Below, piece after piece: positions 35,042 to 43,281 of a DNA stretch of 51,610 nt. The stretch is from positions 1 to 51,610 of the forward strand of contig ONMB01000009.1 of the NCBI GenBank assembly GCA_900318825.1. The letters are read 5' to 3'. The DNA is from an uncultured Ruminococcus sp. (lineage in GTDB: Bacteria > Bacillota > Clostridia > Oscillospirales > Ruminococcaceae). Made by a program: the position numbers and the translations under genes. Position 1 is the first letter of the stretch. Each line of letters begins with the position of its first letter. The notes below the pieces were generated by a model. It was not told the origin of the DNA. It searched no databases and saw only the letters and a list, made by a program, of their open reading frames with translations.

Positions 35042-36232
35042 TCACCATTTTTCAGTAATTTCAGCCTTTGCGCCGCCGTTTCCGAAGCGTATCTCGACCT
35101 CGTCGCCGACATTCAGCTTCTCCGTTCCGCTGAGCAGACGCTCACCGCTGTAAACGAGGGAATATCCTCGCGAAAGGACTTTCAGCGGACTGAGACTGTC
35201 AAGTCTTGCGGCACTCTCGCCGAGCCTTGCGTACTGTCGTTCGAGGTATCTTGCAAAAGCCTGCTGAGTACGTCCGGTCAGCTCATTGAGCTTGTTCTCG
35301 CCGAGCTTCAGGCGGTTTTCCGGAGACTGCGCCGCGAGTCTTGCATTGAGCGCTGCAAAACGGTCAGCAGCCTTATCAAGCTGCGACATAATGGACTTTT
35401 CGCAGCGTCTTTCGAGCATATCTATCCTGTCGTAGAGGTTCTGTACCGAGGGCGCAGCAAGCTCCGCAGCCGCAGAGGGCGTGGGTGCTCTCATATCGGC
35501 AGCGAGATCAGCTATCGTGAAATCCGTTTCGTGTCCGACCGCCGATATCACCGGCACCTTGCAGTTGTATACAGCATAGGCGACCTTCTCGGTGTTGAAC
35601 GCACTGAGGTCCTCACTCGAACCTCCGCCGCGTCCGACTATTATCACATCACAGCCGGCAGCCTCCGCGCGTAGTATGCCCCTGCACACCGACTCGGCAG
35701 CTCCCTCTCCCTGCACGAGTGCGTTCACCGCATAAAGCTCGCACAAAGGATAACGCCGCGTAAGAACGTTTATGACGTCCCTTACCGCTGCGCCGCTGAG
35801 AGATGTTACTACGCCTATTTTCCGCGGCATTTCAGGCAGAGGACGCTTGTGTGCCTGATCGAAGATGCCTTCCTTGGCGAGCTTCTTTTTCAGCTGTTCA
35901 AGGGCAACATTAGCTGCTCCGGCACCTTCGGGAACAATATCGTTCACATATATCTGATAGACTCCGTCGCGCTCGTAGACTCCCACACTGCCGCTGACGA
36001 TAACGGACATACCGTCCTCCGGCTCGAATTTGAGCCTTGCAGCGGACTGGGCGAACATCACCGCTTTAACTGCGCTCTCCTCGTCCTTGAGTGTGAAGTA
36101 GATGTGACCGCTCCGGTAATGGCGGACGAAATTACTTATCTCGCCGCGTATCATAATGCCCTGAAGGTTCTTGTCACCCTTCAGGATAAAGCCGATGTAC
36201 TTGTTTATCTGCGAAACCGTAATTACAGGCAT
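35042..36232 (-). CDS. xseA: Exodeoxyribonuclease VII large subunit
   Basis: 396 residues. N-terminal OB fold (about 1-100), catalytic domain with GRGGGSSEDLSAF and SAVGHETDFTIADLAAD, and C-terminal helices. It cleaves single-stranded DNA ends. The start overlaps the preceding M22-type gene by ten bases. Confidence 0.94.
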   Translation of the reverse strand: MPVITVSQINKYIGFILKGDKNLQGIMIRGEISNFVRHYRSGHIYFTLKDEESAVKAVMFAQSAARLKFEPEDGMSVIVSGSVGVYERDGVYQIYVNDIVPEGAGAANVALEQLKKKLAKEGIFDQAHKRPLPEMPRKIGVVTSLSGAAVRDVINVLTRRYPLCELYAVNALVQGEGAAESVCRGILRAEAAGCDVIIVGRGGGSSEDLSAFNTEKVAYAVYNCKVPVISAVGHETDFTIADLAADMRAPTPSAAAELAAPSVQNLYDRIDMLERRCEKSIMSQLDKAADRFAALNARLAAQSPENRLKLGENKLNELTGRTQQAFARYLERQYARLGESAARLDSLSPLKVLSRGYSLVYSGERLLSGTEKLNVGDEVEIRFGNGGAKAEITEKW

Positions 36233-37179
36233 TTCTTCACCCCTGAGTGCTTCATACAGCCGAAAATAGCCACACCTGCCGCATTGTCACAGGAAAACTC
36301 CGGTGCTGCGAATGAAGCCTCCGGATAGTGTGAAACGATGCTGTCGCGTATAATGACATCTGACATCACGCCCCCTGCAAAAACGAGGGGCAGTTCACCG
36401 CACTGCTCACGCGCAGCAGCAGTCATAGCGATGATCGTCGCACCGACATAGTCAAGGCAGAATCGCGCTATGTTCTTCGGATTTTCGCCCTTATCGAGCA
36501 TAGTCCGGCACTTGTTCTCAACGCCCGAAAGGCTCGCATTCGCGCCCTTGAGCGTGGGCTTGACCTTTATGAGCTTATCCGCACCGGCTGCGAGCTTTTC
36601 GAGCTCCGGACCGCAAGGGAAACGCAGTCCGAGCATAACGCCGCAGCGGTCAACTGCCTGTCCGGCTTTGAGGTCGAGGGACGTGCCTATCTCCGTGACC
36701 TTGACTATCAGCTCGTCGTCAGGCTCGCAAAGTAAGCAGTCGGTCGTACCGCCGCTGACGTGGAAGGCTATAAATCGCTCGTTCACAAGGCTGAGTCTTT
36801 CAGCGGAATAGAGAGCCGCAAGGATATGTCCGACCTGATGAGAGGTCGTATAAAGCGGCGAACCGGTAACGGCTGCGAGTGAGCGTCCGAGCCCCTCCCC
36901 ACAGAGGAAACAGGGCATATACGAGCCCTCGAGATTTCGCGGACGTGCGGAAGCTGCAATGGCTTCCGGTCCGGAAATACTCCTCTCGCCGCAGAGCTTC
37001 TCTACCATATCCGGAAGCTGTTTCGTATGGTGAAAAACAGCGTCGCTCTGCCGCAGACCGAGTTCGCCCTCCCTGACAGGAAGAAGCTGCTTTGACTGGA
37101 CGATACGGTTCTCATCACTGATATAGACAGCCGCAGAGGTGGTGTAGTTACTGGTGTCTAATCCCAGAAAATCAGGCAT
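36223..37179 (-). CDS. TsaD-like (peptidase M22/Kae1-type) protein, non-TsaD paralogue
   Basis: 318 residues of the actin-like ATPase fold. It has LGLDTSNYTTSAAV at the N-terminus, the metal-binding pair HQVGH (114-118), FHVSGGTTDCLL and the AGGVMSD motif near the C-terminus. Real TsaD makes threonylcarbamoyl-adenosine on tRNA; this copy is shorter and embedded between nusB and xseA, a place occupied by a paralogue in several clostridia. Its substrate is unknown. It overlaps nusB by eight bases and xseA by ten. Confidence 0.8.
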   Translation of the reverse strand: MPDFLGLDTSNYTTSAAVYISDENRIVQSKQLLPVREGELGLRQSDAVFHHTKQLPDMVEKLCGERSISGPEAIAASARPRNLEGSYMPCFLCGEGLGRSLAAVTGSPLYTTSHQVGHILAALYSAERLSLVNERFIAFHVSGGTTDCLLCEPDDELIVKVTEIGTSLDLKAGQAVDRCGVMLGLRFPCGPELEKLAAGADKLIKVKPTLKGANASLSGVENKCRTMLDKGENPKNIARFCLDYVGATIIAMTAAAREQCGELPLVFAGGVMSDVIIRDSIVSHYPEASFAAPEFSCDNAAGVAIFGCMKHSGVKKCL

Positions 37180-37591
37180 TTCCCTTATCTTCCTTCTTGG
37201 CAGCGTCTCTTGAATATGCGCCGAGGAGCCCGTTGATGAACGAAGCGTCCTCCTGATAAGTATAGGTCATCGCCAGCTTTACAGCCTCACTGATAGCGGC
37301 GTTCATAGGTGTATTGTCGTCGTATATCGACTCATACAGCGCTATTCTGAGTATAGCCAGATTGAGCTTTGATATACGCGCGATGCTTCTCGACTTGCTG
37401 TAACCGGAAATAATGCCGTCAAGCTCCTCAGCGTGCTCGAGGGTACCCTCGACCAGCTTCTTGACCTCGTCATTGACTGTTATCTCGTCTATCTCCTCAG
37501 CGATGTCATAAAGCTCGTGTATATCGTCATCGCGCAGAAGCTGTTCAAAAACCAGCTTGAATGCGCTGTCTCTGATCTCGTGTCTTGTCAT
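37172..37591 (-). CDS. nusB: Transcription antitermination factor NusB
   Basis: 139 residues, all-helical. MTRHEIRDSAFKLVFEQL at the start and the NAAISEAVKLAMTYT, SFINGLLGA motifs. It binds boxA in rRNA leader transcripts with S10. AAGGAG before the ATG; overlaps the following gene. Confidence 0.94.
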   Translation of the reverse strand: MTRHEIRDSAFKLVFEQLLRDDDIHELYDIAEEIDEITVNDEVKKLVEGTLEHAEELDGIISGYSKSRSIARISKLNLAILRIALYESIYDDNTPMNAAISEAVKLAMTYTYQEDASFINGLLGAYSRDAAKKEDKGNA

Positions 37592-37602
37592 TTGAAAACT
37601 CC

Positions 37603-38046
37603 TTAATTTTTATCAAGAGGACGAAACATGAATACAACGTCCTTATTTTCTGCAAATCCGTTCTTCAGGCAGAACTTATGGCTCGGGTAGCCTCTTGTCG
37701 TAAGAAGAGCCATAGCAATGACTCCTTCCTTGGCAAGGTCCTTTTCGGCATATTTCAGAAGCTCGGTACCGCCGCCCTTGTGCTGGACATCAGGCGCAAC
37801 GAACAGCTCGTCCACAACAAACTCAGTACCGAACAGGTATGTAAGGGCTCTGCCGACAAGTATGCCCTTAACCACATCTTCGTCTACCAGAACATAACCT
37901 ACCGACTGCGGTGCTGACGTAAGCTCACTTATCCTTGCAGCAGCAAGCTCGACCGTCCATTTTTCTTTCCACGGAGCAGAACTGAAAGCAGCGCAGAAAG
38001 CCTCAGCCGCTTCTTCAAGGTCGGAAGGGATATACCTGCGTATCAT
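37603..38046 (-). CDS. GNAT-family acetyltransferase
   Basis: 147 residues. Acetyl-CoA-binding motif as VAPDVQHKGGGTELLKY (motif A, here HKGGGT), preceded by FVVDELFV. The substrate is unknown. It overlaps the Asp23 gene (ATGA) and lies between it and nusB, where many relatives have no gene. Confidence 0.85.
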   Translation of the reverse strand: MIRRYIPSDLEEAAEAFCAAFSSAPWKEKWTVELAAARISELTSAPQSVGYVLVDEDVVKGILVGRALTYLFGTEFVVDELFVAPDVQHKGGGTELLKYAEKDLAKEGVIAMALLTTRGYPSHKFCLKNGFAENKDVVFMFRPLDKN

Positions 38047-38378
38047 TCAAAAACTACGCCGCTGATAGTTACGTTGACTCTTGCAACAGCAACGCCTGTC
38101 ATATTCTGAACGTTCTCCTTTACGGCGTTCTGAACGTCCTGAGCAACAGAACAGGCTTTGAAGCCGCTCTTAACGACGATCTTTATATCAATAGCAGCAA
38201 CGTCGCCCATCATGCTTATTCTGATAGGACCGTTTTTTCTGACCTTGCTCATCTTGCTTACCTCGCCGCCGAGACTTGCGACGCCCTTTACGTCGAGGGC
38301 GGCAAGCCGGGCAACTGTTATCATAACGTCGTCAGATATTTTAAGTCTGCTCTTTACAGCTTCCTTTTCAAATTCCAT
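38043..38378 (-). CDS. Asp23/Gls24-family envelope stress protein
   Basis: 111 residues from the ATG at 38378, which has ACGGAGGT upstream; the longer frame starts inside the leader. Asp23 family pattern: SDDVMITVARLAALDVKGVASLGG and VAVARVNVTISGVVFE. These proteins associate with the membrane through AmaP-like partners. First gene of the long nusB-recN unit. Confidence 0.9.
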   Translation of the reverse strand: MEFEKEAVKSRLKISDDVMITVARLAALDVKGVASLGGEVSKMSKVRKNGPIRISMMGDVAAIDIKIVVKSGFKACSVAQDVQNAVKENVQNMTGVAVARVNVTISGVVFE

Positions 38379-38448
38379 TTTAAACCTCCGTTGGTGAAGA
38401 TTTGAGTGCATCTTTTAATCAATTATCCGTTTACACTCTCACTCTTAT

Positions 38449-38477
38449 ATTATACCAAAATAATCACTGCTTTTCAA
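38449..38477 (-). promoter_or_regulatory. Promoter of the asp23-recN housekeeping unit
   Basis: Minus strand TTGAAA (38472-38477), 17-base spacer ending in TTTGG, TATAAT (38449-38454). The -35 box directly abuts the last codon of spoIIIAH. Confidence 0.8.
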
Positions 38478-39029
38478 CTACTTTACTTCAAAAATTCTGA
38501 TATTTTCTGCCGGAACTTCAGTTTCGCCGAGAATTATCTCCTTTATAGAAGCCGCCTGCGCTTTGTCGAGCCCCTCGGTCTTGACCACGACCTTTGCTGT
38601 CTCGCCGTCAAGGTAGGCAACACAGTCCGCAAAGCCCTGTGCACGGACGAGCGACTCTATCTTTCCTTCAGACTCGATCAGCTTGGATACCTGAACTGCA
38701 TCAAGTGCATTCACGACCATTTCGTCCTTGGTGAGGTCACCGCCGCCCATAACAGTCTGAAGCGTCTGTACAGCCTCGTCGCGGTTATTCATCTTGTCAA
38801 GCCTTGCCTGCGCGAAGTAATCCTTTGCCGCCTCAGCGTCCGCATTGACGAACTCAGTCTCGCCGTATCGAGCTACGCTGCTGTCCTCAGCGGCACTCAA
38901 GGCAGAGTCCTTCTTGTCCGACATCGCAGGAGCGGTCGCGTAGTTTATGTACACTGCTACTCCGAGCATAAGCGTGAGGCAAGTCATGATTATCTGCTTT
39001 TTTCCGATTATGATAGTTGGTTTTTTCAT
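38478..39029 (-). CDS. spoIIIAH: Stage III sporulation protein AH
   Basis: 183 residues from the ATG at 39029 with AAGGAGG upstream; the longer frame lies inside spoIIIAG. N-terminal membrane helix (about 10-30), then an extracellular domain of the YscJ/FliF ring-building type (KDEMVVNALDAVQVSKLI, GLDKAQAASIKEIIL). It is the mother-cell half of the channel that binds SpoIIQ of the forespore. Last gene of the operon. Confidence 0.92.
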   Translation of the reverse strand: MKKPTIIIGKKQIIMTCLTLMLGVAVYINYATAPAMSDKKDSALSAAEDSSVARYGETEFVNADAEAAKDYFAQARLDKMNNRDEAVQTLQTVMGGGDLTKDEMVVNALDAVQVSKLIESEGKIESLVRAQGFADCVAYLDGETAKVVVKTEGLDKAQAASIKEIILGETEVPAENIRIFEVK

Positions 39030-39058
39030 AGTTATCCTCCTTGATATGCCGCCGGTAT

Positions 39059-39595
39059 TCAAGCCGGCGATCTTAGTCTGGCTACATAGATCTTTGCTGT
39101 GGGTATACCGAGTGCCGCTGCTGCCGCACGGTAGACCTGTTCCCTTACCGCAGGATCTCCGCAGCCGCTGCACAGTATCACAGCGCCCTCTATCTCAGGG
39201 GCTTCAACAGTTTCTATAAGGGCGTTTTTACCGCCGTTTCCGCCTATCATCACATATTTCTCTTCCTCCTCTGCCTTGTTGTCGGATACGGTTTTCTTAC
39301 CCTCGGTAGCGTAGACGTACCTCTGCTCGCTCCCGACCTTGAGAAATGCCCTGACCTCCCCTGCACCGTCTATCCTCTGCAAAAAACCTTCGAGCCGCTT
39401 TTCGGTCTCGGAGCAGTAGCTCTCGCTGCTCATACCTGCCGGAAGCGCGGTCTCCGATGAGGGACTGCTCTTCTTGCTGCCGTCAGTAAATCCGGACAGC
39501 ATTATCAGCAGAAGACCTGCCGCTCCGAGCACTATGACGGCTGTCATCATTTTTCTGTCACTCTTCATATTCTTTATCTTCTCAGGGATCTCCAT
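39059..39595 (-). CDS. spoIIIAG: Stage III sporulation protein AG
   Basis: 178 residues, one N-terminal membrane helix (about 17-35), serine-rich linker and a ring-forming extracellular domain with GGNGGKNALIETV and GAVILCSGCGDPAVREQVYRAAAALLG-like sequence. It forms the large ring of the SpoIIIA-SpoIIQ channel. Overlaps spoIIIAF by 14 bases. Confidence 0.92.
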   Translation of the reverse strand: MEIPEKIKNMKSDRKMMTAVIVLGAAGLLLIMLSGFTDGSKKSSPSSETALPAGMSSESYCSETEKRLEGFLQRIDGAGEVRAFLKVGSEQRYVYATEGKKTVSDNKAEEEEKYVMIGGNGGKNALIETVEAPEIEGAVILCSGCGDPAVREQVYRAAAAALGIPTAKIYVARLRSPA

Positions 39596-40043
39596 TCAGT
39601 ACCTCCGTATCGTTTCCGAGACTGTTTCTGACTATCTCCGCCGCAGCTGCAAAGTCCTCTGTGCTGATCGTCACCCTATTAATACATATGCTGCCCTCAT
39701 CAGAAATATTAACCTCTATACCGATACTTTCACAGCTTATACCGGCAGCCGCTATCTGCTGATGAAGCACAGCGCCTATGTTCTCGGCAGTCTGCCTGCA
39801 CATCTGCTCGTTGTAGAGCTCTGCGGCGGCTTCCTGCTGAGGAGGACTTATCCCCCTTATCTCCGGCAGCTCGAGCGAAAAAGTTCCCTTGACGAACGGC
39901 GTAAGAATTATCACAGCCATTATCAGGTCGAGCAGCATTTTCATCTGCCGTTTCATACAGCTGCCGGCAGTCGTGTACTCTATCAGGCACACAGCTGCGG
40001 ACGCTGCGCAAATAGCTTTGACAGCATTACTGAATTCCTCCAT
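39582..40043 (-). CDS. spoIIIAF: Stage III sporulation protein AF
   Basis: 153 residues. Two N-terminal membrane helices (about 4-22 and 32-50) and a soluble domain with the conserved ISCESIGIEVNISDEG pattern. Part of the SpoIIIA complex in the outer forespore membrane. Confidence 0.9.
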   Translation of the reverse strand: MEEFSNAVKAICAASAAVCLIEYTTAGSCMKRQMKMLLDLIMAVIILTPFVKGTFSLELPEIRGISPPQQEAAAELYNEQMCRQTAENIGAVLHQQIAAAGISCESIGIEVNISDEGSICINRVTISTEDFAAAAEIVRNSLGNDTEVLNGDP

Positions 40044-40052
40044 TTTTCCTCC

Positions 40053-41147
40053 TCACGGCAGACTCTGTATGAGTATCGCCGTACTGACGACGAATATGAC
40101 CATATAGCTTATGAGTACGCTCTGTGCGATCGCGAGACCGCTGTCCAGACCTTTCAGCAGCTTGACGAGCGGTGCGGCGGAGAAGAGCTCCGCGGCGGAA
40201 GTTCCCGCCCATATGACAGCCCGGAATATGAGTATCTCGATGATCGGCGGCAGCATTATCAGAAGCACCGCAACTGTTCCGGCGATACCGGCTGTGCTTA
40301 CCATTACGTCAAAGCTGCTGCGCACCGATGAATAGGCATCGGAAACAGCTCCGCCGATAATAGGTACAGTGCCTGAGATTATAAACTTTGCCGTCTTTGT
40401 AGCAGCACCGTCAGCTCTTCCGGCAAGGGTACATTTCAGGCTCACAAAGCCGGTGAAGAGCGTCATTACGATAGTTATCCCCCACGTTATCAGCTTTTTC
40501 AGCAGGGCAATGATACTATCCGCAGAGCCGTTCGGGAAAACGCTGCCTGATATCGCAAGGACCGCTGTCATACTCAGGACCGGCATAAGATAGCTTGCCG
40601 AAAGCCCCACGATAAGCTCCGAAGCCCCGAGTGCCGCCGCGTTGTATATACTGCCGGAGAGAACTCCGCCCGAAGCAATGGTCATTCCTGAGAAAACCGG
40701 TACAAATACCGATATAAAGCCGCTTACTCGCCCGATAGCCTCCTCAGCCCTGCGATAGACTGCCATCAACTGCGGCGTGATGACCGCAACAGCCGTTATC
40801 ACGCAGACCATATCATATGTCTGTGGTGCCGATTTTTCCGGAAAAGCCGCTTCGCCCACGCTCCTGACAACGGCTGTGAATACCGCAACAACTATCAGAG
40901 TCCCGAGCATTTTCAGCGGTGCCGAAGCTCTTGCGGCTGCCGATGAACGCACCTCAGCCAGCAGCTCCGAAAAGCTCATTCCAGCCAGTTCACCGTAATC
41001 TATACCGATATCATACTCCTCGAGCATATCGTTGACCTGTCCGCTCAGCTCAGACTCCGCCTCAGAATAGTCAGCTCCGGCGCTGAGAGGTACGGCTGCC
41101 CAAAACATGAGCACAACGACCGCCGCAGTTATTATCAACCTTTTCAT
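40053..41147 (-). CDS. spoIIIAE: Stage III sporulation protein AE
   Basis: 364 residues. Signal-like N-terminal helix, then seven or eight membrane helices; conserved LKMLGTLIVVAVFTAV and FKCTLAGRADGAATKTAKF-like pattern with GTVPIIGGAVSDAYSS. Probable membrane core of the SpoIIIA secretion complex. Confidence 0.93.
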   Translation of the reverse strand: MKRLIITAAVVVLMFWAAVPLSAGADYSEAESELSGQVNDMLEEYDIGIDYGELAGMSFSELLAEVRSSAAARASAPLKMLGTLIVVAVFTAVVRSVGEAAFPEKSAPQTYDMVCVITAVAVITPQLMAVYRRAEEAIGRVSGFISVFVPVFSGMTIASGGVLSGSIYNAAALGASELIVGLSASYLMPVLSMTAVLAISGSVFPNGSADSIIALLKKLITWGITIVMTLFTGFVSLKCTLAGRADGAATKTAKFIISGTVPIIGGAVSDAYSSVRSSFDVMVSTAGIAGTVAVLLIMLPPIIEILIFRAVIWAGTSAAELFSAAPLVKLLKGLDSGLAIAQSVLISYMVIFVVSTAILIQSLP

Positions 41148-41157
41148 ACTGTCCGTC

Positions 41158-41547
41158 CTAAATCATCTCATTTATCATTTCCATGAGCACGCGCACGACA
41201 GGAAGGCTCATAAAGACGAGCGCTCCCCTCCCCCATAACTCGGCTGCCGAAGCAATGGCAGTTTCACCGCTGTCCCGGCATATATCGGCAGTTATCTGCG
41301 TGATGAAGCAGACCGCTATCGCCTTGAATATCAAAGATATGTAGTCGTCCGAAATTCCTGCCGACGTGAAAATATCGCTGATCTCCGTGAGTATAGGTCC
41401 AGCCATGAGCAGCACTCCACCGACGACCGCGGTACACGCAGCGACCGCTGCAAACAAAGCCTGTTCGCGGTTGTACTGCCGCAGAAGTACAGCAAGAACT
41501 GCCGCGCACAAACAGAATGCAGCTGCCGAAAAACAATTGTCTACCAT
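41158..41547 (-). CDS. spoIIIAD: Stage III sporulation protein AD
   Basis: 129 residues, four membrane helices; conserved ISDDYISLIFKAIAVCFITQITADICRDSGE. Small membrane subunit resembling parts of type III secretion export apparatus. Overlaps spoIIIAC by seven bases. Confidence 0.93.
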   Translation of the reverse strand: MVDNCFSAAAFCLCAAVLAVLLRQYNREQALFAAVAACTAVVGGVLLMAGPILTEISDIFTSAGISDDYISLIFKAIAVCFITQITADICRDSGETAIASAAELWGRGALVFMSLPVVRVLMEMINEMI

Positions 41548-41738
41548 AGCCCGAACACCGTTTTCACAGTCTCGAAAAGCTCGCCGATCTCCTGAACTAT
41601 CACGACCAGCACCACTATGAGCCCGGCAAGCGTCGTCATCATCGCCTGTTCCTCGCGCTCAGCGCGTTTCAGCACGAGATTGAGCACCGCCACGATTATT
41701 CCGGTACCGGCGATCTTGAAAATCAGATCTATATCCAT
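41541..41738 (-). CDS. spoIIIAC: Stage III sporulation protein AC
   Basis: 65 residues, two membrane helices; MDIDLIFKIAGTGIIVAVLN is the family start. Small membrane subunit of the complex. Confidence 0.93.
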   Translation of the reverse strand: MDIDLIFKIAGTGIIVAVLNLVLKRAEREEQAMMTTLAGLIVVLVVIVQEIGELFETVKTVFGLW

Positions 41739-41749
41739 AATATCCTCCG

Positions 41750-42253
41750 CTAAATGACAAGTATCCCGACCATAACTCCGAAGAGAACTCCGACGCTCCG
41801 GTACATTCTACCCTTTTGTGTGTAAACGCTCCGGCGCTCGTTTTCAAGGCAGCGAACACGCTCCTCAAGAACGCCCAGTTCCGCAAGCTGTCCGTCGATA
41901 TCCGTTTTCCCGAGCATCTCACCAAGTTCGGAAAGTATGCCCCTCTCCTCAGGCGGCAGCTCCTGACCGTTGAGAGACCTCTGCCACTGCTCACGGAAGT
42001 TTTCTCCTTCGGAAAAGCTCTCCGGCAGATTTCTCAGAAAGGTCAGCCCACTAAGCTCAGGACTGCTCCGGAACCTCCTGACCATATCGTAAACGTTCAT
42101 ACCGACATAGCGTATGCAGACCGCAGCGTCACGGAGAAGTGCGCCGATCTGTACGCAGAGCTCCTGACGCTGACGGAGCCGCTGTGAGAGCATTATCCCC
42201 GCACAGCCGCCGGCAAGCGTGAACAACACAGCCGCGATCAGTCTAAACAGCAT
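41750..42253 (-). CDS. spoIIIAB: Stage III sporulation protein AB
   Basis: 167 residues. N-terminal and C-terminal membrane helices (about 3-20 and 150-165) flanking a helical domain similar to GspF-type platform proteins; the ending YRSVGVLFGVMVGILVI is typical. Overlaps spoIIIAA by 11 bases. Confidence 0.92.
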   Translation of the reverse strand: MLFRLIAAVLFTLAGGCAGIMLSQRLRQRQELCVQIGALLRDAAVCIRYVGMNVYDMVRRFRSSPELSGLTFLRNLPESFSEGENFREQWQRSLNGQELPPEERGILSELGEMLGKTDIDGQLAELGVLEERVRCLENERRSVYTQKGRMYRSVGVLFGVMVGILVI

Positions 42254-43166
42254 TTCCGAGCCTCCGTATCTCCCTCACCTCAGAACAGCTGCCGCTCCCC
42301 TGAAGGAATACCGCATATCCGAACACTCCTGCTTCAATAAGCGCTCTTCCGACGCTTCTCTTCATCAGCTCATCGTATGTGCCGGCGTGTATAGTTGCAG
42401 TGAAGCGGACTCCGCTGCCGAACGCTGAAAGTATCGCATCGCAGTCAGACTGGACGGATATCTCATCGCAGAAAATGACGTCCGGCGAAAGAGTTCTGAC
42501 CGCGTAAGATATCGCAACTGCCCTCTCCTGACCTACTATCACATCTGTCATTGCTCCGACATCGAAACCGGGGCTGCCTCCCGATGAAGCTGATATCTCG
42601 TTGCGTTCGTCGATGAGGACAGCCTTTTCGGAATTCCCGGTCATGCGACACATATCGCGCAGAATGGTTGTCTTGCCGGAATTGACTTTGCCGCATATGA
42701 GTACACCGGAGGATTTTCCGCATAGCCTGTGAAGCTCCTCTGCACAACCGCTGACCTCACGCGCAATTCTGAAATTGAGCGAACTAAAATCACTCATAAC
42801 ACAGTCCGCGGCTGTATTGACAGTTCCGGCAGCACCGACTCTTATTCCGCCAGCCGGTACGAAATACCCTTCGCTCAGCTCACGCTTGCAGCTGTGGACT
42901 GAAAATTTACAGAGCATCTCAACAGTCGCAGCGAGTTCGCCCGGCGTCACACGCAGACAGGCAGTATTATTGTAACTGGCAGTCAGTTCACCGCTCTCGG
43001 TAAGAAACCGAAAGCCGTATGGATAGACGAATGATACCGGTCTGCCGCTCCTGAGTCTGATTTCAGTCAGAGAACGCCGATCGTTCACACTGACTGAATT
43101 CATAACGCGCCTTATGCGATCCGGAAGATAGCTGGATATCACATCATAGCTTGTACGTTCTCTCAT
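42243..43166 (-). CDS. spoIIIAA: Stage III sporulation protein AA (secretion-type ATPase)
   Basis: 307 residues from the ATG at 43166 with AAGGGAG upstream (the GTG at 43184 precedes the ribosome site). Walker A GKVNSGKT (159-166), Walker B region VIFCDEIS and the arginine-finger-like histidine box TATIHAGTYDEL, as in type II/IV secretion ATPases. It powers the SpoIIIA channel. First gene of the operon. Confidence 0.94.
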   Translation of the reverse strand: MRERTSYDVISSYLPDRIRRVMNSVSVNDRRSLTEIRLRSGRPVSFVYPYGFRFLTESGELTASYNNTACLRVTPGELAATVEMLCKFSVHSCKRELSEGYFVPAGGIRVGAAGTVNTAADCVMSDFSSLNFRIAREVSGCAEELHRLCGKSSGVLICGKVNSGKTTILRDMCRMTGNSEKAVLIDERNEISASSGGSPGFDVGAMTDVIVGQERAVAISYAVRTLSPDVIFCDEISVQSDCDAILSAFGSGVRFTATIHAGTYDELMKRSVGRALIEAGVFGYAVFLQGSGSCSEVREIRRLGNAV

Positions 43167-43187
43167 TTTGAACACTCCCTTCACTTG

Positions 43188-43217
43188 ATTATATTCGGTA
43201 CAAGCCTGTGATATTAC
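43188..43217 (-). promoter_or_regulatory. Putative sigma-E promoter of the spoIIIA operon
   Basis: Minus strand GTAATATC (43210-43217), 14-base spacer, AATATAAT (43188-43195), 21 bases before the spoIIIAA start. Both boxes match the sigma-E pattern (-35 near KCATATT, -10 near CATACAAT) at about six of eight positions, with the expected spacing. Confidence 0.5.
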
Positions 43218-43241
43218 AAAAAAATAGACGCCGCAGCGTCA

Positions 43242-43271
43242 TAAAAAAACAGCACACCGAAGTGTGCTGTT
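43242..43271 (-). terminator. Terminator of the sugar ABC operon
   Basis: Minus strand AACAGCACAC, TTCG tetraloop, GTGTGCTGTT, then TTTTT: a perfect ten-base stem 10 bases after the last permease stop. Confidence 0.93.
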
Positions 43272-43281
43272 AATAAAGCGA

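Noticed and set aside
39474-40331. 285-codon plus-strand frame opposite spoIIIAF/AE
   Set aside because: Crosses several coupled spoIIIA genes; composition typical of an antisense shadow.
43227-43240. Small hairpin GACGC-CGCA-GCGTC upstream of the spoIIIA operon
   Set aside because: It lacks a T-run and overlaps no gene end; it may only add to the terminator region of the sugar operon.
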